Source: Pseudonocardia sp. HH130629-09
Lineage (GTDB): Bacteria; Actinomycetota; Actinomycetes; Mycobacteriales; Pseudonocardiaceae
DNA length: 64,000 nucleotides
Direction of reading: 5' to 3'
NCBI RefSeq assembly: GCF_001294645.1
Contig: NZ_CP011868.1
Coordinates: 1-64,000 of the forward strand
Shown here: positions 17,745-25,987 of the stretch, piece by piece
Position numbering within the stretch: position 1 is the stretch's first letter
Layout of the letters: each line of letters opens with the position of its first letter
Made by a program: the position numbers and the translations under genes
The notes under the pieces: generated by a model
What the model was told of the DNA's origin: nothing
Seen by the model: the letters and a program-made list of their open reading frames with translations, nothing else
Databases searched by the model: none

Positions 17745-20700
17745 CCACGGACCTGCTGCTGACGGGGCCCGTCGACCTGCGTGGTCGGCGGGCCCCCTCG
17801 CGTGTGCTGTTCGGGCCGCACGAGACCAACCTCGGGAACGCGGCCCGGGAGATCACCGACCGGCACGTCGCCTACTACGCCGCCCGGGCCGCGGGGGGCG
17901 CCGGGATCGTCGTGACCGAGCCGGCGTCGGTGCACGCCTCGGACCATCCCTACGCCTACGCCCCCGCCGCTTTCCCTGCCGCCGCGCCGCAGGGCCCTGC
18001 TGCACGGCCCGGCCCTGCTGCACGGCCCGGCTCTGCCGCGGCGGCGTGCGTCGAGATGCAGCTCAGCGGGAGTCGTGGATCTTTCGGGCCCGCTGAGCTG
18101 CATCTCGGCGACCGGGACGGCGCGCGGGTGCCCGCCGCTGCCGGGTGGGCGACGGTCGTCGCGGCGTGCCGGCCGTACGGGACGCTCGTGCTCGCCGGGC
18201 TCGCGCACGCCGGTGGGCAGGGCAGCTCCGCGCACTCCGGGCACCCGCTGTGGGCGCCGTCGCCGGTCCCCGACGTCGCGTCCCGCGAGGTCCCGGTCGC
18301 GATGGGGGCCGCGGAGATCGACGCGATGGTCCGCGGCTTCGCCGATGCGGCCCGCGCGGCTGCGGACAGCGGTGTGGACGGTGTGGAGATCTCCGCCGGA
18401 CAGCACTCGCTGCTTCGCCAGTTCTGCTCCGGCCTGACCAACCACCGCGACGACGCGTACGGCCGCGACCGTGCCCTGCTGCTGCGCGAGGTCCTCGACG
18501 CCGTGCGGGCCGCGATCGGACCGGACCCCCTGCTGGCGGTGCGGCTGTGCGTGGACGAGCTCGCACCCTGGGCCGGTGTCACCGGTGACGACGGCCTCGC
18601 CCTCGCCCGGGCCGTCGTCGAGCGGGTGGACCTGCTCGTCCCGGTCGTCGGGAGCGCGTTGTCGGTCGCCGCGACCCGGCCGGACCTGCACACGCCCGAG
18701 GCGTTCCTCCGGGACCGGTGCGGCGGGCTGCGGCGCGCCGTCGCCGGGGCGACGACGGTCGTCCTGGCCGGCAGCGTCGCCACCCCAGCCCTCGCTGAGG
18801 AGGCGCTGACCAGCGGCGACGCCGATATTATCGAGATGACGAGATCGCAGATCGCGGACCCGCGGCTCGTCGCGCTGGCCCGGGCCGGGACACCGGAGCG
18901 CATCCGGCAGTGCCTGCTCACCAACTCCCTCGCTGCGGCCCGTGACCCGCGCAACCCGGTGGTCGGCGACGAGCTGGAGCCCCGGTCGGGGCACGAACGG
19001 ACCGACCCGGACCCGGAGCCGCACACGGTCCCGCCGCGTTCCTCGGAACGCGCTCCTGAGGGTGTCGCCGGTCCTCGGGCGCGTTCCGCGGAACGCGGTT
19101 CGGAAGGGGGCACCGGGCTACCGGAGCGTTCCGCGGAACGGGGTCCGGATGCCCCGGGGGAACATCGCGGGGACACGGTCGCGGGCGGTGATCCGCGTTC
19201 CGCGGAACGCGGCACGGCACCCCGGCGGGCGGTGCTCATCGTCGGGGGAGGGCCCGCGGGGCTCGAAGCGGCCCGGACGGTGGCACTGCGCGGACATCCG
19301 GTCACGCTGCACGAGCGCGCCGACCGGCTCGGCGGCCTGCTGCCCGCGGCGGCGGTGCTGCCCGGCCGGGACCGGCTCGCGCTCGCGGCGCCGTGGTGGG
19401 CCGCGGAGCTCGACCGGCTCGGCGTCGACGTCCGGCTGGGGTCCGAGGTGGACGCCGCGACGCTCGCCGCCGCCCGGGAGCGGGGTGTGGCGGTGGTGCT
19501 CGCGACCGGGTCCCGGTCGTCGCCACCGGTGGTCGACGCGGACGTCCCGGTGCTCGCCGCGGCGGAGCTCTGCGCGGGGGTGGCGCGGTCAGCGGGTGTC
19601 GTCGCGGTGCTCGCCTCCGCGCGCGTTCCGCGGAACGCGCCGGTGCTCGTCGTCGACCCGCTCGGGGACTGGACCGGGCCGGGGGTCGCGGAGCTGCTCG
19701 CCGGGGCCGGGTACCGGGTGGTGCTGTCCACCCCGGACGCCGTCGCCGGGCACCAGCTCGGCCGCTGCGGGGACATGGCCGCGGCGAATGCGCGGCTGGA
19801 ACGGGCCGGTGTCCGGCGGGCGCTGTTCACCCGGCCGGGAGCGGTGCGCGGCGGCGTCGCGGAGCTGGTGGACGTCCACACCGCAGCCGTGACGACCGTG
19901 CCGTGCGCGGCTGTCGTCGACTGCGGACCGCGGCTGCCGCAGGACGCGCTCCCGGCGCTGCCCGGCTGTCACCTCGCGGGGGACCGGGTCGCGCCGCGGA
20001 CGCTCGCCGAGGCGGTGCGGGAGGGGCGGCGGTCCGCGTTCGCTCTCGTGGAGGCGGAGGTGGAGGTGGAGGCGGACGCGCCGGCGGGCGGCACGGCCCG
20101 CGCCGGGGCACGTGACACGACCGGGGCCGGTAGGACCGTGTCACCGCTCCCGGCCGACGCGTCCCCGGCCCCCGCGCTCCCGCAGCCTGCGTCCTCGCAG
20201 CTCGGGTCCCCGCCGACCGTGTCCCCAGAGCCCGTGTCCCCAGAGCCCGTGTCCCGAGAGCCCGTGTCCCCGGGGTCGGAGCTCCCGGAGTCAGCGCTCA
20301 CAGGGACCGGCGGAGTCGGGGCACCGCTTCCCGGGCCCGCCGGGGCCACGCCGCCGGAGTCCGCGGACGGGGAGCTCCCGCGGCCCCGGCTCGGCGATCC
20401 CCTGCGCCTCGGCCGCACCACGCTGCGCAACCGGATCGTCTTCACCGCCCACCTCACCGGCTTCGCCGAGGGCGGCATGCCGACCGACCGGCACACCGCC
20501 TACTACGCGGCCCGAGCCGCGGGCGGCGCCGGACTGGTGATCACCGAGGAGCACGCCGTCCACCCGTCCGACCGGCCGTACGAGCGGCTGATCCGCGGTC
20601 ACGACCCGGCCGTGCTGCCCGGCTACCGCGCCCTCACCGACGCGGTGCACGCCCACGGCGCGCTCGTGCTCGCCCAGCTCAACCACAACGGTGCGCAAGG

Positions 20701-22369
20701 GTCGGGGATGTACTCGCGTGCGGCCGTCGTCGGGCCGTCGGCGCTGCCCGACCCGATGTTCCGGGAGGTCCCCGCCGAGCTCGACACCGCCGGGATCGGG
20801 GAGATCGTCGCCGCGTTCGCCGACGTCGCCGCGCGCTGCGTCGCCGGCGGGTTCGACGGCGTCGAGCTCCAGTGCTCGCACGCCTCGCTGCTGCGGCTGT
20901 TCCTCTCCCCGGCCACCAACCACCGCACCGACGCCTGGGGTCGCGACCGGGCGAAGCTGGTGCTCGACGTCCTCGCCGCCGTCCGCGCCGCGATCGGCCC
21001 GGACCCGGTGCTGGGTCTGCGGATCGGCGTCGACGAGCGCATCGAGGGCGGCATCACCCCTGCCGACGGAGCCGACCTCGCCCGCCGGCTCTCCGCGACA
21101 GGGCAGGTCGACCACCTCAACACCTCGATCGGGGTCGCCACCTCGACGCTGCACCTCATCGAGCCCTCCATGCACACCCCGCCGGGCTACGCCGGGCACC
21201 TCGCCGCGAGCCTGCGCCGCACCGTCCGGGCCGCCGGGTCGGGCCTCCCGGTGATCGGGGTCGGCCGGTTCACCACACCCGAGCAGGCCGCCGCGGCCCT
21301 CGCGCGCGGCGAGTGCGACCTCGTCGGCGTCGCCCGCGGGCAGATCGCCGACCCCGGCTTCGCGACCAAGGCCCTCACCGGGCGCCCGGTGCGCCGCTGC
21401 GTCGGGTGCAACCAGGACTGCATCGGCCGGGTCGGGCTGAACCTGCCGCTGGGCTGCGCGGTCAACCCGGCCGCGGGACGCGAGCGGCTCGTCCCGCTCG
21501 CCCGGTCCGCCGACCCCGGACGGGGGCGGGTGCTCGTCGTCGGGGCCGGGCCCGCCGGGCTCGCCGCGGCTGCCTCCCTCGCCGGGCGTGGGCAACGGGT
21601 GCTGCTCGCCGAACGCGCGGGCACCCCCGGTGGGCGGCTCGCCCTCGCGGCGAGCGCGCCCGGGCGGGCCGAGCTCGGCCATGTCGTCGCCGACCTGCTG
21701 CGCGAGGTGCATGCGGCCGGGGTCGAGGTCCGGTACGGCACGACCGTCGACCGCGGTCTCGTCGACGAGCTGGACCCCGCTGCGGTCGTCGTCGCCACCG
21801 GGTCGGTGCCCGCCACCCCGCCGTGGGACCCCGAGCGGCTGACCGTCGCCGTGGACGATGTACTGGCCGGGGTGTGCCTGCCCGCGGGCCCGGTGCTCGT
21901 CGTCGACGAGCTCGGGTTCCACCAGGCCACCTCGGTCGCCGAGCTGCTCGCCGCCCGCGGGCACGCCGTCGAGATCGTCACCCCGGCGCTGGTCGTCGGG
22001 CAGGACCTCGGACTCACCCTGGACCGCGAGGGGTTCCGCCGCCGCGCGCACGCCGCCGGGATCCGCTGCAGCACCGACCGGGCCGTTCTCGGGGTGCTGC
22101 GCGGGGGTGAGCAGAGCGCAGGGGGGCCGGGCTGCACCGTGGAGCTGCTGCACCACCCGACCGGTCGCGCCGAGCGCCGCGAGGTCGGCGCCGTCGTCGC
22201 CGCGACGGCCGCCGTGCCCGCCACCCGCCTCTCGACCGCACTGGCCGACGGACCGTGGCCGGTGCACCGCATCGGCGACGCCCTGGCCCCGCGCCGGTTC
22301 GACGCCGCGATCCGCGAGGGGACGCTGCTCGACCTGCGTTCGGCCCCAGTCCCTGCTGTCGTGCCGTGA
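17672..22369 (+). CDS. Giant fusion of two mycofactocin-associated FadH/OYE-type oxidoreductases
   Basis: This continuous frame of ~1,565 codons holds two modules. Each is an old-yellow-enzyme FMN barrel plus a Rossmann flavin/NAD domain, as in 2,4-dienoyl-CoA reductase. Module 1 runs from SRVLFGPHETNLGN (~aa 45) to a Rossmann half with VLIVGGGPAGLEAARTV (~aa 520). Module 2 starts at RNRIVFTAHLTGF (~aa 910) and has VLVVGAGPAGLAAAASL (~aa 1286). Mycofactocin loci often carry two such proteins as separate genes (OYE_1 and OYE_2). Module 2 keeps the [4Fe-4S] cysteines (RCVGCNQDC then LGCAVNP). In module 1 the matching stretch is QCLLTNSLAAARD, with only the first Cys kept. The start is uncertain: GTG 17672 is in frame inside mftC, and a CTG at 17741 would be nearer the family start. 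GTGs in the linker could give an internal start. Confidence 0.85.
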   Translation: MRREPARRVRAGRRARGAAGSDPLTTDLLLTGPVDLRGRRAPSRVLFGPHETNLGNAAREITDRHVAYYAARAAGGAGIVVTEPASVHASDHPYAYAPAAFPAAAPQGPAARPGPAARPGSAAAACVEMQLSGSRGSFGPAELHLGDRDGARVPAAAGWATVVAACRPYGTLVLAGLAHAGGQGSSAHSGHPLWAPSPVPDVASREVPVAMGAAEIDAMVRGFADAARAAADSGVDGVEISAGQHSLLRQFCSGLTNHRDDAYGRDRALLLREVLDAVRAAIGPDPLLAVRLCVDELAPWAGVTGDDGLALARAVVERVDLLVPVVGSALSVAATRPDLHTPEAFLRDRCGGLRRAVAGATTVVLAGSVATPALAEEALTSGDADIIEMTRSQIADPRLVALARAGTPERIRQCLLTNSLAAARDPRNPVVGDELEPRSGHERTDPDPEPHTVPPRSSERAPEGVAGPRARSAERGSEGGTGLPERSAERGPDAPGEHRGDTVAGGDPRSAERGTAPRRAVLIVGGGPAGLEAARTVALRGHPVTLHERADRLGGLLPAAAVLPGRDRLALAAPWWAAELDRLGVDVRLGSEVDAATLAAARERGVAVVLATGSRSSPPVVDADVPVLAAAELCAGVARSAGVVAVLASARVPRNAPVLVVDPLGDWTGPGVAELLAGAGYRVVLSTPDAVAGHQLGRCGDMAAANARLERAGVRRALFTRPGAVRGGVAELVDVHTAAVTTVPCAAVVDCGPRLPQDALPALPGCHLAGDRVAPRTLAEAVREGRRSAFALVEAEVEVEADAPAGGTARAGARDTTGAGRTVSPLPADASPAPALPQPASSQLGSPPTVSPEPVSPEPVSREPVSPGSELPESALTGTGGVGAPLPGPAGATPPESADGELPRPRLGDPLRLGRTTLRNRIVFTAHLTGFAEGGMPTDRHTAYYAARAAGGAGLVITEEHAVHPSDRPYERLIRGHDPAVLPGYRALTDAVHAHGALVLAQLNHNGAQGSGMYSRAAVVGPSALPDPMFREVPAELDTAGIGEIVAAFADVAARCVAGGFDGVELQCSHASLLRLFLSPATNHRTDAWGRDRAKLVLDVLAAVRAAIGPDPVLGLRIGVDERIEGGITPADGADLARRLSATGQVDHLNTSIGVATSTLHLIEPSMHTPPGYAGHLAASLRRTVRAAGSGLPVIGVGRFTTPEQAAAALARGECDLVGVARGQIADPGFATKALTGRPVRRCVGCNQDCIGRVGLNLPLGCAVNPAAGRERLVPLARSADPGRGRVLVVGAGPAGLAAAASLAGRGQRVLLAERAGTPGGRLALAASAPGRAELGHVVADLLREVHAAGVEVRYGTTVDRGLVDELDPAAVVVATGSVPATPPWDPERLTVAVDDVLAGVCLPAGPVLVVDELGFHQATSVAELLAARGHAVEIVTPALVVGQDLGLTLDREGFRRRAHAAGIRCSTDRAVLGVLRGGEQSAGGPGCTVELLHHPTGRAERREVGAVVAATAAVPATRLSTALADGPWPVHRIGDALAPRRFDAAIREGTLLDLRSAPVPAVVP
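17995..18030 (+). repeat. 18-nt tandem duplication in the OYE fusion gene
   Basis: CCCTGCTGCACGGCCCGG occurs twice back to back, encoding GPAARPGPAARPG. It keeps the frame and sits where module 1 should have ordinary barrel sequence. Confidence 0.9.
18053..18106. repeat. 54-nt in-frame palindromic insertion in the OYE fusion gene
   Basis: GAGATGCAGCTCAGCGGG (18053-18070) and its exact reverse complement CCCGCTGAGCTGCATCTC (18089-18106) flank an 18-nt loop. The element is exactly 18 codons long, adds ~aa 128-145, and has no counterpart in module 2. I see no second copy in the window. Confidence 0.9.
19036..19638. repeat. Five copies of a 16-bp palindrome, GCGTTCCGCGGAACGC
   Basis: Copies lie at 19036 (one mismatch), 19081, 19126 (one mismatch), 19195 and 19623. 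The first four fall in the poorly conserved linker before the Rossmann domain of module 1 and encode RS(A/S)ER. The fifth is in the Rossmann domain and is read in another phase (RVPRNA). I found no further full copy elsewhere in the window. Confidence 0.9.
20219..20278 (+). repeat. 15-nt tandem repeat encoding VSPEP units
   Basis: Three near-identical units of GTGTCCCCAGAGCCC plus a decayed fourth encode VSPEP/VSREP. They lie in the Pro/Ser-rich linker joining the two oxidoreductase modules. Each unit begins with GTG, so each could in principle serve as a start. Confidence 0.85.
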
Positions 22370-22481
22370 CCACCGCCCCGGCGCGCCGGCCGAGCGGCCT
22401 TCGTGCTGCCGGGTGGCGTCGTCGTCCCCGTGGGTGAACCGCGCCGCACCGGACCGGGACCCGACCGGGCAGGCTGGGACC

Positions 22482-23204
22482 GTGCTGCTCGCGGATCTCA
22501 CCTGGCCCGACCTCGACCCGGCCGCGGCGTACACACTGCTCGTGCCGGTCGGCTCCACCGAGCAGCACGGCCCGCACCTGCCGCTGGGCACCGACACCGC
22601 CGTCGCCTCGGCGGTCGCCGCGGCGCTGCACGACGCCGACCCGGGACTGGTCCTCGCCCCCGCGCTGCCCTACGGCGCCGCCGGCGAGCACGAGGGCTTC
22701 CCCGGCACCGTGTCGATCGGGGAGGACGCACTGCGCACCGTGCTCGTCGAGTACGGCCGCTCGGCGTGCCGGTGGGCGTCGAGGCTGGTGCTGCTCAACG
22801 GGCACGGCGGCAACGTCGCGGCGTTGCGGTCCGCGGTGACCCTGCTGCGCCACGAGGGCCGCGACGTCGGCTGGCTGTCCTGCGTCGCCGACGTCCCCGG
22901 TGTACCGCTGGACGCCCACGCCGGGCGCTACGAGACCTCGCTGCTCACCCACCTGCATCCCGGGACGGTCCGCGCCGACCGCGCCGAGATGGGCGACACC
23001 CGGCCGCTGCGCGAGGTCATCGCGGAGCTGCGGGCCGAGGGGGTCGCCGCGGTCAGCCCGAACGGCGTGCTCGGCGACCCGGCCGGGGCGTCGGCAGAGG
23101 AGGGGCTGCGGCTGTTCGCGGCGATCACGGCGACGGCGTCGGCGGCGGTCGCCGCCTGGGACCCCGACCCCGGCACCGGGCGTCTCCGCCCGCCGCGGGT
23201 GTAG
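22482..23204 (+). CDS. mftE: Mycofactocin peptidase, creatininase family
   Basis: This 240-residue metallopeptidase releases the crosslinked Val-Tyr dipeptide (AHDP) from matured MftA. Metal-binding motifs of the creatininase fold are visible: PVGSTEQHGPHLPLGTDT (Glu, His, Asp ligands), LLNGHGGN, and HAGRYETS. The GTG at 22482 is used because the next residues (LLADLTWPDLD) match the family N-terminus; its ribosome site is weak. It follows the OYE fusion by 112 nt and is convergent with the LacI-type regulator. Confidence 0.93.
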   Translation: MLLADLTWPDLDPAAAYTLLVPVGSTEQHGPHLPLGTDTAVASAVAAALHDADPGLVLAPALPYGAAGEHEGFPGTVSIGEDALRTVLVEYGRSACRWASRLVLLNGHGGNVAALRSAVTLLRHEGRDVGWLSCVADVPGVPLDAHAGRYETSLLTHLHPGTVRADRAEMGDTRPLREVIAELRAEGVAAVSPNGVLGDPAGASAEEGLRLFAAITATASAAVAAWDPDPGTGRLRPPRV

Positions 23205-23267
23205 CGCGGGGTCACGCCGCCCGGTGAGACGGCGCCGGCGCTCCGCACACCACCCGGCGACCGGTGC

Positions 23268-24245
23268 TCAGTGGGGCGGGCCGGTACTGCGGCCGGGCAC
23301 GAGGTCCGTGCCGATCCGGGTGACGCCGGGCGGGGCGTGCGGCACCGCGGCCAGTGCGGCCGCAGCGGCCCGGCCGAGCTCCTCCAGCGGCACCCGGAGC
23401 GCGGTCAACAGCGGGTCCGAGCCGTCGTCGCCCCCGACCGCGGCCAGGTGGTCGACCGCTGCGACGCTCATCCGGCCCGGGACGTCGACACCCTGCTCGC
23501 GCAGCCCGATCAGCAGCCCGAGCGCGATGTAGCTCGAGTAGGCCACGACCGCGGTGACCTCGTCGGTAAACGGCCACCGGGCGGCCAGGCGGAGGCCGGT
23601 GTCCAGATCAGGGCTCTCCGAGCCGACCACGTCGAGCCGCCCGCCGACCGTCCGTACCCGGCGGGTCGCGGCGGCTACCCGCAGCCGGTCCAGCGACGAG
23701 CCGTGCGGGCCGCCGACGTAGCCGATGCGCCGGTGTCCGAGCCCGAGCAGGTGCTCGCTCAGCCGGCCGACCCCGCGTGGGGTGTCGGCGAGGAACGCGG
23801 GCAGTCCACGGACGGGTCGGTCGATCACGGCGAGCGGGATCCGGGACGCGAGCTCGCGCAACCCGTCCTCGGGGGCGCGGGGTGCGACCAGCAGTACACC
23901 GTCGGCGTGCCCGAGGAGTCCGCCCGCCAGCTCGATCTCCTGGTCGCCGTCGACGGCCGAGGAGATCAACGAGTGGCCGCCGGCCGTGGACAGCTCTCGC
24001 TGCGCCCCGGCCAGGATCGGGCCGAAGTAGGGGTTGGTGAGCGACGGGACGACCATCGCGATGGTCCCGGTACGCCCGGTGAACAGGGCCCGTGCCGCCG
24101 GGTTGAGGCTGAGCCCCATCTCCGTGGCGAGGCGCTGGACGCGTTCGCGGGTGCCCGCGGCGACGAGATCGGGCCGGCTGAGCGCGCGGGAGGCAGTGGA
24201 CTTCGAGACGCCGGCCGCACGGGCGACATCCTCGAGCCTGATCAC
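23268..24245 (-). CDS. LacI-family transcriptional repressor
   Basis: This 325-residue regulator has an N-terminal helix-turn-helix (RLEDVARAAGVSKSTASRAL) and the hinge helix LNPAARALFTGRTG. The periplasmic-binding-like sensor domain includes VVPSLTNPYFGPILAGA and RRIGYVGGPHGSSLDR. It is divergent from the ABC/purine operon, and a LacI-type operator lies in the shared promoter. It probably represses that operon until a purine-related ligand appears. The ligand is inferred from the neighbours only. Confidence 0.92.
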   Translation of the reverse strand: MIRLEDVARAAGVSKSTASRALSRPDLVAAGTRERVQRLATEMGLSLNPAARALFTGRTGTIAMVVPSLTNPYFGPILAGAQRELSTAGGHSLISSAVDGDQEIELAGGLLGHADGVLLVAPRAPEDGLRELASRIPLAVIDRPVRGLPAFLADTPRGVGRLSEHLLGLGHRRIGYVGGPHGSSLDRLRVAAATRRVRTVGGRLDVVGSESPDLDTGLRLAARWPFTDEVTAVVAYSSYIALGLLIGLREQGVDVPGRMSVAAVDHLAAVGGDDGSDPLLTALRVPLEELGRAAAAALAAVPHAPPGVTRIGTDLVPGRSTGPPH

Positions 24246-24336
24246 GCGTCGTTCCTCTCGTGCCGCGGTGTGTTTCGTCCTGATGAATCCGGGATGGATC
24301 GGATTGCGGCTCTCCCACGGCCAACTGTAGCGTCCG

Positions 24337-24352
24337 CTGCAACCGGTTGCAG
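24337..24352. promoter_or_regulatory. LacI-type operator
   Basis: CTGCAACCGGTTGCAG is a perfect 16-bp palindrome with the central CG expected for LacI/GalR repressors. It sits 23 nt before the first permease ATG and ~90 nt from the repressor start. A wider partial inverted repeat (CCAACTG at 24321, CAGTTGG at 24350) surrounds it. Confidence 0.8.
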
Positions 24353-24374
24353 TTGGTGAGCGAACGGAGACCCG

Positions 24375-25196
24375 ATGCGACGACTGGCGACCGCGGCGTT
24401 GGTGCTGCCCGCGGTGGTGCTGCTCGTCGTGGGCTTCGGCTATCCGTACGCGACGATGCTGCTGGCCACGGCCGCCGACCCCGACCCGGACGTACCCGGC
24501 GCGTTGCTCGCGGCGGTGACCGATCCCTACGTGATCGAGATCGTGGCCCGCACCGCCCGGGTGGCCGGGCTCGCGACCCTGGCCAGCGTGCTGTTCGGGT
24601 TCCCGGTGGCGTGGCTGATCAGTCGGGTCGCGCCGCGGTGGCGGGCGCTGCTGCTGCTCGCGGTCACGTTCCCCCTGCTGCTGGCCACCGTCGTGCGGAC
24701 CTTCGCCTGGATCGTGCTGCTCGGCGGGGAGGGGCTGGTCAGCCGTGCCCTGCAGGGCATCGGGCTGGCGTCGGGACCTGTCCAGCTGCTCTACACCGAG
24801 ACCGCGATGGTGCTCGGCCTCACCCAGCTGTTCATGCCGCTGCTGATCCTCACCGCCTACAGCTCGCTGGCCTCGGTCGACCCGGCCCTCGAGGACGCCG
24901 CCCGCGGCATGGGAGCCGGCAACGCGGCGGTGTTCACCCGGGTGGTGTTCCCGCTCGCCCTGCCCGGGACGGCCGTCGGCGCGATCCTCGTGTTCGCCGG
25001 CTCGGTCACCGCGTTCACCACGCCGTCGCTGCTGGGCGGCACCCGCAACCGGACCCTGGCCACCCTGCTCTACCAGGAGGCGAACACCTCGGTGAACTGG
25101 AGTGCCGCCAGCGCGGTCGCCATCATCATGACCGCGATCCTGCTGGTCGTGACGCTGGTGCTCGCCCGGGTCCCGGCGATCGGGGACCGCCGGTGA
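24375..25196 (+). CDS. ABC transporter permease, PotB-like
   Basis: This 273-residue inner-membrane protein with six predicted helices is of the spermidine/putrescine/Fe3+ (PotB/CysU-like) permease type. The coupling loop is LEDAARGMGAGNAAVFTRVV, and the C-terminal SVTAFTTPSLLGGTRN is typical for PotB. It is the first gene of a seven-cistron-like run downstream of the LacI operator. It overlaps the next gene by 4 nt. The transported compound is not evident from the permease; purines or nucleosides are suggested by the enzymes encoded downstream. Confidence 0.88.
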   Translation: MRRLATAALVLPAVVLLVVGFGYPYATMLLATAADPDPDVPGALLAAVTDPYVIEIVARTARVAGLATLASVLFGFPVAWLISRVAPRWRALLLLAVTFPLLLATVVRTFAWIVLLGGEGLVSRALQGIGLASGPVQLLYTETAMVLGLTQLFMPLLILTAYSSLASVDPALEDAARGMGAGNAAVFTRVVFPLALPGTAVGAILVFAGSVTAFTTPSLLGGTRNRTLATLLYQEANTSVNWSAASAVAIIMTAILLVVTLVLARVPAIGDRR

Positions 25197-25987
25197 CCCG
25201 TCGTCCCGTGCTGACCGTGCTCGCCGCGGTCGCCGTGTTCTTCCTGCTGTTCCCGATCGTCGTCGTCGTCGGCATCGCGGTCATGGCCGGGACGGCGCTG
25301 GCCTTCCCGCCGGAAGGGCTGTCGCTGCGATGGTTCACCGAGGCGGTGTCCTACGAGCCGTTCCGCTCGGCGCTCGGCACGAGCCTGGTCGTCGCGGTGT
25401 TCGCGACGGTGCTCGCGCTCGTCGTCGGCGTCCCGGCCACCTACGCGATCCACCGGCGCTCGCCGCGCGGGCGCACCCTGCTGCAGACGCTGTTCCTGTC
25501 GCCGCTGATCGTGCCCGAACTGGTCCTCAGCTTCGCGCTGTTCCAGTTCTTCGTCGTGCAGGCCGGGATCGACACGTTGTCCGCGCTGGTCGTCGGGCAC
25601 GCGGTGCTCCTGCTGCCCTACACGGTGCGCGTGACCGGCGCGTCGCTGCTCGCCGCCGACCCGGCGCTCGAGGAGGCCGCGACCGGGCTCGGTGCGGGCC
25701 CGCTGACCACGTTCTTCCGGATCACCCTCCCGGTGATCGCCCCCGGTGTGGTGGCCGCGTCGATCCTGTCGGTGCTCACCTCGTTCAACAACGTGCCGCT
25801 GTCGCTGATGCTCACCTCCCGACGCGTGGAGACGCTGCCGGTGGCGATGCTGTCCTACGTCCAGACGTCCTTCACCCCGATGGTCGCGGCCGCCAGCACC
25901 CTGTTGCTGGTGTTCGCGGTGGCCGTCGCGCTGGTGACCGAACGGCTGGTCGGATTCCAGAAGGTCTTCGGACGGAGTTCCTCATGA
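25193..25987 (+). CDS. ABC transporter permease, PotC-like
   Basis: This 264-residue partner permease begins with a long hydrophobic helix. FLSPLIVPELVLSFALFQFF and the coupling loop LEEAATGLGAGPLTTFFRIT are PotC-type motifs, and SFNNVPLSLMLTSR is the usual C-terminal region. The GTG at 25193 overlaps the stop of the first permease gene, and its own stop overlaps the ATPase ATG. It forms the channel heterodimer with the PotB-like subunit. Confidence 0.88.
   Translation: MTRRPVLTVLAAVAVFFLLFPIVVVVGIAVMAGTALAFPPEGLSLRWFTEAVSYEPFRSALGTSLVVAVFATVLALVVGVPATYAIHRRSPRGRTLLQTLFLSPLIVPELVLSFALFQFFVVQAGIDTLSALVVGHAVLLLPYTVRVTGASLLAADPALEEAATGLGAGPLTTFFRITLPVIAPGVVAASILSVLTSFNNVPLSLMLTSRRVETLPVAMLSYVQTSFTPMVAAASTLLLVFAVAVALVTERLVGFQKVFGRSSS

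Noticed and set aside
19036-19638. CRISPR array
   Set aside because: The repeats are 16-bp palindromes at irregular spacing within a coding frame, with no cas genes nearby.
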